From the NCBI RefSeq assembly GCF_009727055.1, contig NC_052350.1, positions 32,544,022-32,608,021 on the forward strand: DNA of 64,000 bases, written 5' to 3'. This stretch comes from Benincasa hispida (lineage: Eukaryota; Streptophyta; Magnoliopsida; Cucurbitales; Cucurbitaceae). The position numbers and the translations under genes are program-made. The notes under the pieces were generated by a model. It was not told the origin of the DNA, made no database searches, and saw nothing but the letters and a program-made list of their open reading frames with translations. Numbering within the stretch: the stretch's first letter is position 1; each line of letters begins with the position of its first letter. Below are positions 1 through 12,400 of the stretch, in pieces.

Positions 1-2597
1 AAACCCAATTTAAGACAAAAATCGCTATCCTTCGAAGTGATAATGGTCGGGAGTTTTTTAATAATTCTTTTCGGGAATTTTTAATCTCTAAAGGAATTGT
101 CCATCAGAATTCATGTGCTTATACTCCTCAGCAAAATGGGGTAGCTGAATGGAAAAATTGTCACGTTATCAAAGTTGCTCGCTCCCTTATGTTGTCAACT
201 TCACTTCCGTCCTATTTATGGGGAGATGTTTTAACAGCAGCTCATTTGATAAACCAAATGCCTTCCCAGGTTTTAAAATTTCAAACCCCCTTTGACTATT
301 TCAAGGAGCTCTATCCCAATAATCGGCTTATCCCTGATGTTCGGCTTCGAGTGTTTGGGTGTGTTGTGTTTGTCCATACCTATGGTCCTAATTGTACCAA
401 ATTTACCCCTCGTGCTCAGAAATGTGTCTTTGTGGGGTATCCTCTTCATCAACGTGGGTACAAATGTTACCATCCTTCCTCACGAAAATACTTTGTCTCA
501 ATGGGTGTAACCTTTCTCGAAGATCAACTCTTCTTTCCCATTAGTCATCTTCAGGGAGAGAGTACTAGTGAAGAGACTAATTAGGGTCTAAGTTTACCTG
601 AACCTGTTCCTGTCATAAGTATCAACGAACCCATTCTTCCTACTGAACAAGTCTCATGGATCACATACTATAGGAGGAATCTCAGAAAGGAAATAGTGTC
701 GCCTGTTACTTCTCTGGCTCCAGTCCATGAGTCAGAACCAGCGTCAGTTCTAGGTACTAGTAATCTTACCCCTGATAATAGTAACGTTTGTTTTGAAAAT
801 GATGCTTGTGTTGAAGATGATGTAAGTAAAGACAGAAAAAATGATGACAATACCGACGATTGTACTGAGGATGTTGTTGATACAAGTGATGACAGTTGTG
901 AAAAACCTATTCCAGTAGATAACATTGTTGAAGGTGAAAAAGGTCCCTTAGAAGATAAGGCTCATGAGCAGAAGGCTGAATGCAGTGGAAAATCAGGGGA
1001 GAAAAAAAACCATGATGCCTCTCTTGATCTTCCTATTGCCTTGAGAAAAGGTACAAGATCCTGCACGAAGTATCCATTGCAGAGTTACTTATCTTACAGC
1101 AATTTGTCTTCCGAGTACAAGGCCCTTACTACAAGCTTGGACACAGTTACGATACCAAGCAGTATTCATGCGATGATGGAGATTCTTGAATGGAGAACTG
1201 CAGTTATAGAGGAAATGGGGACGCTTGAGAAAAACAACACTTAGGACCAGGTTACTCTTCCAAAGGGGCACAAGGCGGGTGCAAATGGGTGTTCACCGTT
1301 AAATACAAGCCTGATGGAACGATTGACAGGTACAAGGCAAGGTTGGTTGCCAGAGGCTTTACTCAAACCTTCAGAATAGATTACTCCGAGACTTTCTCCC
1401 CGGTGGCAAAGTTAAACACTGTTCGTGTTCTTCTTTCAGTTGTAGTTCACAAAGACTGGCCTCTCCACCAGTTTGATGTGAAGAATGTCTTTCTTAATGG
1501 AGAATTAGAAGAAGTTTACATGAATCCTCCCCTAGGGTTCGAGAAACAATTCAATCACCGAGTATGTAAACTAAGGAAGTTCTTGTATGGATCAATACAG
1601 TCTCCAAGAGTCTAGTTTGGTAGATTTACTACCTTTGTAAAATCACAAGGGTACAATCAGGGACATTCAGATCACACCCTCTTTACGAAGAAATCAGTAT
1701 CAGGGAAAATTGCAGTTCTGATTGTGTATGTAGATGATATTGTCATTTCAGGTGATGATGCTTCAGAAATTGACAGATTGAAGAGGAAAATGGCCGAGGA
1801 ATTTGAAATTAAGGATCTCAAAAAATTGAGGTACTTTCTCGAAATGGAAGTGACTCGATCGAAAGAAGCGATTTCAGTTTCTCAACGAAAATATACTTTG
1901 GATTTACTTAAGGAAACAGGTATGACAAGCTATAAACCAGTGGATACTCCTGTGGAAGCTAATGCTAAACTCAGTGACTTGAATAACAGTGTTCCGGTCA
2001 ACAAGGAGAAATATCAGCAGCTTGTTGGGAAATTAATCTATCTTTCTCATACCAGACCAGATATATCCTATGTTGTCAGTGTAGTCAGTTAATTTAATCC
2101 CTCTACGAAGAACATATGAGAGCAATGAGAGCAGTGGAGTGCATCCTGAGATATTTAAAAACCTCTCCTAGCAAAGGATTGATGTTTAGGAAGTCTGACA
2201 AACGGTGCATCCAGGCATACACGAACGTTGATTGGGCAGGTTCTGTGGTAGACAGAAAGTCGACATCACTTGGAGGAGTAAGAAACAAGGGGTTGTTGCC
2301 AGAAGCAGTGCCAAGGCAGAATATAGGGTCATGAGTCGGGGGATATGTGAGAAAATTTGGCTGGAAAAGGTCCTAATTGATCTTGATCAAGATAGTGACT
2401 GTCCAATGAAACTTTATTATGATAATAAAGCCGCAATAAATATCGCAAACAACCCAGTGCAGCATGACAAGACGAAGCATGTGGAAATTGATAGGCATTT
2501 CATCAAGGAGAGACTTGACAGTGGCAACATCTGTATTCCTTATATTCCTTCCAGTCAACAGATAGGAGATGTTCTTACAAAAAGGCTTCCCAGATAG
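1..2597 (+). pseudogene. copia pol pseudogene (integrase-RT-RNase H)
   Basis: The integrase core C-terminal part lies at about 1-200 (LRSDNGREF, then QQNGVAEWKN, where the usual E-R is changed). The integrase C-terminal region runs to a TAG at 582-584. An acidic linker follows at 696-1244. Reverse transcriptase runs from 1252 to 2090, with FNGELEE-like and YVDDI motifs (YVDDI near 1726); a TAG breaks it at 1613-1615. RNase H at 2116-2597 keeps DWAGS, a DNKAA box and the terminal HVEIDRHFIKERL stretch, but has lost about ten residues after DRKSTS, with a frame change. At least four breaks are visible, so no functional polyprotein is possible. Confidence 0.88.
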
Positions 2598-2650
2598 ACT
2601 TTTGACTTGTGTATTAGCAAGTTGAGCCTCACTGATATCTAGGCCCCAAC

Positions 2651-2661
2651 TTGAGGGGGAG
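2651..2661 (+). other. polypurine tract of the copia element
   Basis: TTGAGGGGGAG lies directly before the TGTTGAAAG start of the 3' LTR, as expected for the plus-strand primer site of a copia element. The element at 7022-12463 has nearly the same tract. Confidence 0.8.
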
Positions 2662-2872
2662 TGTTGAAAGTAGGGTTATGCCTTAGGGACATTTATATCT
2701 TTTTACTGTACTCTAGGGTTTCTTACTTTTCTATTTAAACATACAACCTCTGTGTATCCAGAGTATCAATTCTAATAAGAAAACTTCATACCGTAGTTTT
2801 TTTCTCCCTGTACTAGAGTTTTCAGCGTAACTCTATGTGTGCCCTTTTTCTCTCTCTACTCTTCCTTTTTCA
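2662..2872 (+). repeat. copia 3' LTR
   Basis: It starts TGTTGAAAGTAGGG and ends near TTTTTCA, about 211 bp. It resembles the 207-212 bp LTRs of the element at 7022-12463 (shared blocks such as CTCTAGGGTTTCTTAC and TTTCTCCCTGTACTAG). The exact right end is uncertain because no matching 5' LTR is in the window. Confidence 0.75.
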
Positions 2873-3402
2873 TCAAAAAAAAAAAGAAAAAAAAAATTCA
2901 AAAGAAATTGTTTTGGAATTGAAAGGAAGGGAAAAGATTGTGAAGAGAAAGACAACATAGAGAGAAACTGGGTAAATGAAGCTTGAAGGAAGGAAATGAC
3001 CAAAGAAAGGAGGTGGAAGGGAGGGAGAAAAATTAGAGTGAGAAAAGAAAAATGAGAGAGATTTTGAGTAAAATGGATTTAGTTTTAGCATCTATGCGAG
3101 TTTGAGGGCTTATTTTTTTCACCTATCATAGTTAGGGTCTAATTTCACTTGAAAGGTTGGGGGTGCAACTTCTACACTATTAAAAGTTTAAGGGTTTAAT
3201 TTTTATAATTGAAAGTGTTAAATCACCAATTGACCCAAAAACTTAAGCTAATGGGGAGAAGGTAAATTTATTATATTAACAGAAAGTTTAGGGGTGTAAT
3301 TGCTACTACCACCATAATTCAGGGATAGTTTTTGCAATTTGCCCTTAATAATTTAAAGAACCTTTTAAAAGAACATCAAGAAAACAAAGATAGAGCACTT
3401 AC
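2873..3402. other. noncoding stretch between copia LTR and the last visible DCL2 exon
   Basis: An A/G-rich low-complexity tract (about 2875-3070) is followed by dispersed-repeat sequence. The phrase GTGTTAAATCACCAATTGACCC near 3215 recurs in similar form near 5875 inside DCL2 intron 11. In DCL2 terms this is the start of intron 16. No exon resembling a Dicer RNase III domain was found here on the minus strand. Confidence 0.6.
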
Positions 3403-6400
3403 CGCACTTTATAATACTCCTTGTAAGGCACCATTTCGTTTTTTCTAAGCTTGAGTAATGAGTTTCCATTCAGTTCTCTCAAAACACCCGTTATGCAATA
3501 TACATGACCATTGTGAGGAGTATACACCAAAGAATTCTGGAGTCTGCAAATGCAAACAAGTCCGCTTTTGGTCCGTACGTCATAAGCAACACCCTTGGAT
3601 GAGGAAAGACCACGATGTACGCAATATTCTCTAGAAACGAAGACAGACAGAACAGTCTCCCAACTAATCAGATCAACACCAGTTGAAGGGAGCAGAAGAT
3701 AATCAACTTTAAGACTATCTCCCAAACAAATCCCGTCATTTTCACTCAACTTGTCGTCCCATGTATGGTTCAACAGAACTCTGAAAATTGTAAGTTGGAA
3801 CTGCCTAGATAAAAGAACCTGGAAAAAAAAGTTAACTATGAAGTCTATATTTAAGTTGTTTCATTGATTAATGTATTAATGTTTAAATGAATCAAAAGCT
3901 TGAAAATTAAAGGAAACTACCTGCTCTGGGCTAAGCTTAATAATGCCTACATATTTAAAATTCACATCCAAGCTGCCTCTGTCAACGTCCAAGTCATGAC
4001 ACATGCTTTGGACTTCAGATTCAAGCTCAGTTCTCATGGCTAGCACAATGTTATGAGCTGATATATCATAATGGAAGTTCTGCTTTAATTCAATCAGGTA
4101 GCAATGATACACTACACTAGAATTATTGGGACAACAATGCACAAATTCTGCCGGAATATAAATTGGTTGTTCATCATCAAGTGGTTTATTCCCTGAACAA
4201 TTTGGGTAAAATTAAGAGTTTTAATTGGTGAATTATAATGGCCACCATGTGTCTGAGGCATGAAGCGGCCATAAGCACGATGTAACTGAAACACTTAAAA
4301 CCGAAAATTGACAAGACATGAATACCAATCCCTGGTGCCACAGCTTCTTCAGCAACCATGTCAGGGACAAGATTATCTGTCAAAGCACCACACTTATGAA
4401 GTTGTTTGCATGCTTCTAAACAAGCACTTTGCTTGGGATATTTAGCATCATCTTTACTGGAAAAGGTCTGCAAAGGAGAGCTCTTAGGAAGATGCAAGGT
4501 GCAAGTTTCCTTATCCCATCTTGGTGTAGGCTTAAAATAACTACAAAATAAAGAAAATAAAAGTAGGACGACAAGAAAAGAGACAGTAGAGAAACATGTA
4601 ATTAACCATTCTAATTCACAAAACAAGAATGCAGTGTCATTATTCTCAAACACAATATAAAATGACTAACCAATCAGAAGGAAGGCGAGAGCAATAGAAG
4701 TATATCAAACCAACACTAGAACTTAGAGTCACAACTGCACCAGTGCTTTCAACACAAAAGGATTCGTCGTCATAATCACTTCTGAAAGGTAAGCAGGGAA
4801 GAGAGGCGTGACACAAAGATTCATTTCTCATAATTTCACCACTAGCAAGGTATCTTTGAAGTCGTGAGAGAGTGGCAAAATCCCCACTGCATACAAGTAA
4901 ACCAATGAATATCAAAGAAAAATAGATAATTCTATAGCATGTAGAATTGACTGTGTATAAATACAAGATCAATATATAACCTAAAGTAATTCAACTAAAA
5001 AAATTTACAAAGCAATTACCCCTCATAGCAAAGGTAAAAAGAAAACCACAGGGTAAAACAGGTGTACGAAAGGATTCAATTTACCTCTTTACCATCAAGA
5101 TGTAATCTGAATTTTTCATCCTTGCACGACCTCTAGATTGTATGAAGCTACATACTGTGGATGACGGGTCAAATCTTATAACCAAATTGCAACTTTGGAC
5201 ATCCAAACCCTCTTCAAGAATTGAGGTTGCAACAATGATGTTGACCTGAGAAAATGTAATTCACCTTTCAAATAAGCATTATACAAACACTAGTACGGTT
5301 GTACATACTGCTGTTGCACTCTTTTTCTTTTTCAACAGGAAACAAATTTATCAATGATAGGTGAAGAGGAAGAGAAGTTCCAGGATCCAAATCTCTCAAG
5401 GGGGAGAAAATAAAACAAAACAATCAAAGACACAACAAAGCACTAAAAAATGCCAAAATGAGCATAGCTCAATGAGCATAAATCTTATAGATCTGAGGTT
5501 CGATCCCCACCCCTATGTTGTCACAAAAAACAAAATAAAGCACTAGAAGATACATGAACCAAAAAACAACCGACCAGAGAGAGGAACCAAAAATACGTTT
5601 TGTTGTTGCACTTTGTAGACTTTAAGGACTTCATAGATCATACATATCTTCATTCTTAAGCCATTAAAGGCTTCTAGAAGTATGAGATATAATATTGGTT
5701 AAATCACAAGTTTAGTTCCTAAACTTTGAGGTTTGTGCAATGGTCCCTCAACTTTCAAAAGTGTTGATGTCTAATAGGTCCCTAAACTTCCAATTCTATT
5801 TCTAATAGGTCCATGGACTTTTAGTTTTGTGTCTAATAGGTCTCTAACAAATTTGAAATTTTTAAAAAATAATAGTGTTAAATCACTCAATGACCCAAAA
5901 AATTAAGTTAAATGGGTTATGGTTATCAACACTTTAACATCTCCTCACTTTGGGATTTGAAAATTAGTAGAAATCCCAAAAACTAGAAATCAACATTGAT
6001 TGAGGAGGAAATGGCATTATAGAAGTTTGAACAGGACCTCCTATTATGATCCCATGTATCCATTGACCTAAAAGTTTAAGCTAATAGATAAAAGGTAAAT
6101 TTAATTACATCAACACTTTAACAAATTAATCTATTAGATATAAAAAGGTGTATGAGTATTGATATAATATTAAAATTACCATAACCCACCAGCCAAGTAT
6201 TTGGGTTGATTGGTGATTTAACATAGTATTAAAACAAGAGGTCTTGAGTTTGAACCCCAATAAAATCGTTTCCTTCTCTAATTAATATTGAATTCCACTT
6301 GTTATATCTCAACAAAATTTTAAGTCCACAAGGGAGAGAGAAAGTATTAAAGTATTGATATAATATTAAATTTGTCATAACCCACTTGCTTAAGCTTTGG

Positions 6401-9400
6401 GTTGATTGGTAATTTAACAATATTAATATTGTATATGTTTCGAGATCAAATACCAAACAAAACGTTTCTGTTTCATAGTATTGAAGTCAGGCTGCTCCAC
6501 AACGTAACGGTTAAGGCTTACATTATTTTGGCAAGGCAGCATTGCTTAGTAGAGGGTGTTCAGGGCTTTATAGGTTAAATTCTCATGAAGGAGAAATAGT
6601 TGGAGCGATAGAACTATGCCTCATCATTTTCATTCTGGACATGTAAAGCACATTATTTTGGCAAGGAAGAAATGGCTAGGCAGAGGGAGTTAAGGGCTTC
6701 CTAGATTATGTTCTCATGAAGGTGAAGGTAGTAGGAGTGATAAATCTAAATTCCATTGATGCTGAAGATCTCCACTTTATATTTTTTTTTCCTCTACCAC
6801 CCCAAAATTTTCCTTCCAGGGTTTGTTGATGTCTTATGCAGATTAGCTCAACAAGCTTGAACAAAGGAAAGGTTGAGGATTTTCTTATGACGAGAAATAG
6901 AGTCCAGCTTTCTTATTTGTAATCAATTTTTGTTAGTTGATCGTACAATCTTCTTTTGTTTGGACAGGGCAAAGTCCTCCATTAACTATAACAAGATCCT
7001 AAGCGTTGGTTTATTAGTAATTGTTAAAAATAAAAGTAGAGAAGAGAATAACAACAAGGTTACATGGAAACTCTAGTACAGGGAGAAAAACCACGATATA
7101 GAGACTTTTTCTTATTCTTTTTAATCTGATACACTGAATACGTAGAGACACACTGTATAAATAGACAGTAGGAAACCCTAGTGGTCTACACAATTACATA
7201 AACGCTCTTAGGTTAATAACCCTATTTTCAACATTCCCCCTCAAGTTGGAGCATAAATATCGACAAGGCCCAACTTGCTTACACAATAATCAAAATTTTG
7301 TCTCAGTAACCCTTTTGTAAGTACATCAGCAACTTGTTGATTTGAAGGAATATAAGGAATGCATATGTTTCCACTGTCCAATCTCTCATTAATGAAATGT
7401 TTATCTATCTCTACGTGTTTAGTTCTGTCGTGTTGAACTAGATTACCCCAGACAAACGTACAATATCCAGATGTCGATTTTCTATCAACAGCAGACCCTG
7501 CCCAGTCAGAATCAGTGTAGGCTTCAACAGATCGTTTATCGGTCTTTCTGAACATTAGGCCTTTACCCGAAGTTCCTTTCAGATACCGAAGGATACGTTC
7601 AACTACTGTCATATGATCCTCACAAGGAGCTTGCATAAACTGACTCACAACACTTACTGCATAAGAAATATTTGGTCTTGTATGAGACAAGTATATCAAC
7701 TTCCCGACTAACCGCTGATACCTTTCTTTATTAACAGGAACACTATCATTCTTATCACTGAGCTTTGCATTGTACTCTACTGGTGTCTCAACAGGTTTAC
7801 ACCCAGTCATGCCTGTTTCTTTTAGTAAGTCCAGAGTATATTTTCATTGACAGACCGACATACCTTCTTTTAAGCGAGCCACTTCCATTCCCAGGAAGTA
7901 TCTTAACTTCCCGAGGTCTTTAATTTCAAACTCTTGGGCCATCTCTGTTTTGAGCCTCGTGATCTCTGCATCATCATCCCCAGATAAAACAATGTCATCA
8001 ACGTAGACAATAAGAACAATTATCTTACCTAATGTCGATCTTTTTATAAAAAGAGTGTGATCAGAATGCCCCTGAACATACCCTTGTGCTTTCACAAAAG
8101 TCGTGAACCTGTCAAACCAGGCCCTTGGAGACTGTTTCAATCCGTACAGTGACTTCCTCAATCTACACACCTTGTTTTTTAATTGACTCTCGAACCCAGG
8201 AGGGGGACTCATATAGACTTCCTCTTTAAGTTCCCCATTCAAAAAAGTATTTTTAACATCAAGTTGGTATAGAGACCAATCTTTATTCACAGTAACTGAC
8301 AAGAGCACTCGGATAGTGTTAAGTTTAGCCACAGGAGAAAAAGTTTCAAAATAATCTACTCCATAGGTTTGAGTAAAGCCTCTTGCAACGAGTCTAGCCT
8401 TGTACCGGTCAATTGTCCCATCTGACTTGTATTTTATAGTAAACACCCATTTACATCCAACTGTCTTGTGCCCTTCAGGCAAAGCTACCTGTTCTCAAGT
8501 TCCATTCTTCTCAAAAGCTCTGATTTTAGTTTTTTCATTGCAACACTTATGTCATTTGGAACCACCTCAGTATCCAAACTAGTAGTGAATGCTTTGAACT
8601 CGGATGCCAGATTACTATATGTCATGTAACTATGCATAGGGTGTTTAGTACATGAACGAGTGTCTTTCCTCAGAGCTATAGGAAGATCAAGCGATGCATC
8701 ACGTTCTTTCACCTCTCCAAGCTCCTCACTATCTATGTATCAGAAATGTCAGTAGTATCCTCCACATCATCATTAGCAAAAATCATTTCATTCTCTGCAG
8801 TTTCCCCTTCTGTCACTCTTTCAGTATTACTGTTTCCTTCTCCCTTGTCTTGCCTGCCTTCATCAGTCTCCATACACATCAACATCAATAATTTCAGGAA
8901 TATACGTACCTGGACCTGATGGTGGGTCTGGCTCCTATATTGGAGCCGGCAGTTCTGGTTCGACAAGTGACACTGCTTCCTTCCTGAGATTCTTCCTATA
9001 GTAAGTTTTCCAAGGAATTTGGTTGGTAGGAAGGACCAGACTGTCATGCTTAGAACTAGGTTTAGACAAGGTTTGAATGGAAGCTGACTCTAAAGGAATA
9101 GCATAAGATGACCAATTAGTCTCTTCATTCATGTTCTCCCCCTGAAGATGACTAACAGGGAAAAATGACTGATCCTCGAGAAAGGTGACATCCATGGAGA
9201 CATAGTACTTACGAGATGACGGGTGATAGCACTTATGTCCACGTTGATGGAGTGGATATCCAACAAAGACACACTTCTGAGCACGAGGAGTAAATTTTGT
9301 GCGGTTTGGACCATAGGAGTGAACAAAAGCAACACAACCAAAAACCCGAAGAGGAACATCAGAGATCAATCGAGTAGTTGAAAAGGACTCTTTAAACAAT

Positions 9401-12400
9401 TCTAAAAGAGTATGAAGATTAAGAATACGAGAAGGCATCTGATTAATGAGGTGGGCAGCAGTGAGAACTGCATCTCCCCATAGGTATGATGGAAGAGTGG
9501 CAGATAACATAAGAGATCGGGCTACTTCAACCAGATGACGATTTTTACGCTCCACTACTCCATTTTGTTGCGAAGTGTAAGCACACGAGCACTGGTGGAC
9601 AATACCCTTAGAAACAAGAAAATCCCTGAATGAGGTATTGAAAAATTCTCGCCCATTATCACTTCGTAAAATCCCAATCTTTGTTTTAAACTGAGTTTCG
9701 ACAGTTGTATAAAATTATTAGAAAACAGATGACACTTCAGATTTGTCAGTAGAAGGAAAACCCAGGTAAGGCGAGTGTGATCATCTATAAATGTGACAAA
9801 CCACCGTTTTCCAGGGGAAGTAGTAACTGGTGAGGGACCCCATATATCACTGTGAACAAGGGAAAAAGGACTCGAGGGTTTGTAAAGCTGAGACCGGAAA
9901 GAAACACGATGTTGCTCGGCACGAATACACGCATCACAATTTAAAGAAGAAGTATTAACATTGCGAAATAAATGTGGAAATAAATACTTCATATATTGAA
10001 AATTCGGATATTCTAAACGGAAATGACACAACATAAAGTCATTTTCAAAAACAGAGAAATTTAAAGACATAAACCCAGTTTGATGATCATCTCTAGAGGA
10101 AGCTTCTTCAGAAAGGAAGTATAGTCCCCTATCGTGTCGGGTAGTGCCAATCGTCATCCCCGATTTCAGATCCTGAAACAAAACGAAATCAGGTGAGAAA
10201 ATTGTCTTACACTTCAAATCTCTTGTTATTTTACTGACAGACAACAGATTATATGATATTTTAGGCACATGTAAGGTATCACGCAGAATTAAACCGTCAA
10301 ACGAAGAGATATTGCCTTTCCCTACAACAAGGACAAAAGACCCATCTGCAATGCAAATACGCTCATTACCAACACTTGGGTTACATGACATAAACAATTC
10401 TGAAGAACTTGTAAGATGATCTGTGGCCCCTAAGTCCACAATCCATGGCTTTTTACCATTTATACTAATCAGGCCAAAAGAAGAGAAATTACCTGACTAT
10501 GCAATTGCACTCACCCCAACCATACTCAAGTTGTACTTACTGTCAACGTTAGATTGCTTCTGAGTCTGTTCATCTACTGAGTCACTTACCAGGGCACGAC
10601 TAGTATTAGATTTGTCATGAAACTATCGTCGCCTGCTGTTTGGGGGCTTCTCGTGCAATTTCCAACACTGGTCCTTTGTATGAGCTTCTTACAATGTTCA
10701 CAAACAGGTGGGGATTTTTTATCACCATCATCACTAGACGACTTTGCGACGAAAACGGCTGCATCAGTTGTAGGAATGGGATTATTCATGGCGCACAACC
10801 AATCCTCTTCCAGCCGTATTTCAGAGCAAACTTCTCTGAGTGAAGGAGTAGGGCGCTGGCCCAATATCCGACTACGGACACCATCAAATTTAGGGTTTAA
10901 TCCAGCCAAGAACACGTACACACAATCTGCCTCTTCAATTTTCAAGAATTGGGCCCCATCTTATGCATAGTTCCAAACAATCTCCCGACATAGGTCCATC
11001 TCTTGCCACAGCATTGATAGTTTGTTAAAATAAGAAGGAACATCCATGGATCCTTGTTTGCATTCATGGACCTGTTTGTGGATCGTATATAGCCGAGAGG
11101 CATTCTGTCTTTTTTAGTATAGAACTTGCGATGCCTCCCAGATATCCTTGGCGGTTGCAACATATGGTAGTAGTCTTCCTATTTGAGGTTCCATACTATT
11201 CACCAAAATGGAACATAACAGCGAGTCTTCTCCTTTTCAGATTTGTTCTTGTGGATCGCCTGGAGTTGGCTTTGGAATTTCCCCTGTCAAGTACCCAAAC
11301 TTGTGACGCCCTTCCAAGGCCATTCGAATTGATTGGGACCAGGAGAAATAATTCTGGCCATTTAATTTTTCCCCTACAAGAAATCCTGCAGAATTGCCCA
11401 TCGAATCAGATAAGTAGGAAACATTTGGCAAAACGGGGAACGAGTTTACCGGATTCTCTGAATAAACTGGTTGAATCGGATGGGGATTTGCACTGAACAT
11501 TGTATCCAAATCTGAAATCTGTTGTTGCAGGTAAGCCAACCGTTGTCTCACATCGTTTGGGTAATGGATCGAACTACAAGCGGCTGGAAACGGGGCCGCC
11601 ACTATCGGCTGGAAGGACGCCGCCGGTTGGAAGGAGGTCGCCGGTCGACTGGACTGCTCAAGATGGCCAGCTCGTTGCTCCTTGCAAACAGAAAACGAAC
11701 GGGCTGGATCTGCAAGATTCGTGTTTGGCGCCACTCCTTGCAAACAGATGGGCTTGTCATGGAAGAATAGGCCGGTGCGAAACCCACTGGAGCAGAAGTC
11801 TGCGAAGATCTGGAGCGAAAGTCGACGGCTTCTGTCTGACCTTCGAGGATTTGCCCGGGTTCAACACGGAATGACCCGATTCTACCCGGATCGGAGCGAC
11901 TCGTCTGTCTTTCGCGGTTGAACCCAATCGCGACCGGATCTCCTTCGTGAGTTCAGCTGGGTTCTGCGTGGAGAAGCCCAATCGGCGCGACTGGATCTCC
12001 TTCGCAGGTTCGGCTGGGTTCTGCGTGGAGGAGCCCAATCGGCACAGTCTGGTGCGGTGGTCCCACTGACGGCGACTCTCCGTCGACTGCAACTGGACGG
12101 CAGAAAGTAACTCCGATAGGGCTGCTTGAAAACACTCCTTCACAGCCGCTCGAATAGCCGTTTTCATGTCAAAACTCGAAGATCCATCAGCAGAAGATGA
12201 TTGGGGTTGGTTCTCTTCCATAACGGCTAGGGTTTCGTCACCTAGCTCTAATACCATGTTAAAAATAAAAGTAGGGAAGAGAATAACAAGGTTACGTGGA
12301 AACCCTAGTACAGGGAGAAAAATCACGATAGAGAGACTTTTTCTTATTCTTTTTAATCTGATACACTGAATACACAGAGACACTGTATAAATAAACAGTA

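Larger units (their letters stand above)
1..2872 (+). mobile_element. Ty1/copia retrotransposon, 3' part (runs off the left edge)
   Basis: The right-hand part of a copia element in sense orientation: integrase, reverse transcriptase, RNase H, polypurine tract and 3' LTR in the usual order. The 5' LTR, gag and protease lie outside the window. Coding similarity, the polypurine tract and the LTR resemble the element at 7022-12463, so both belong to one family, in opposite orientations. Stop codons and small deletions show it is dead. It lies antisense to the DCL2 gene and just beyond that gene's last visible exon, so it may sit in a DCL2 intron. Confidence 0.9.

Noticed and set aside
5458..5545. 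Possible tRNA gene
   Set aside because: A- and B-box-like motifs are present but no cloverleaf or anticodon arm can be formed; a SINE fragment fits better.
10617..11921. Plus-strand frames of 67-124 codons
   Set aside because: They are antisense shadows of the copia gag gene on the minus strand.
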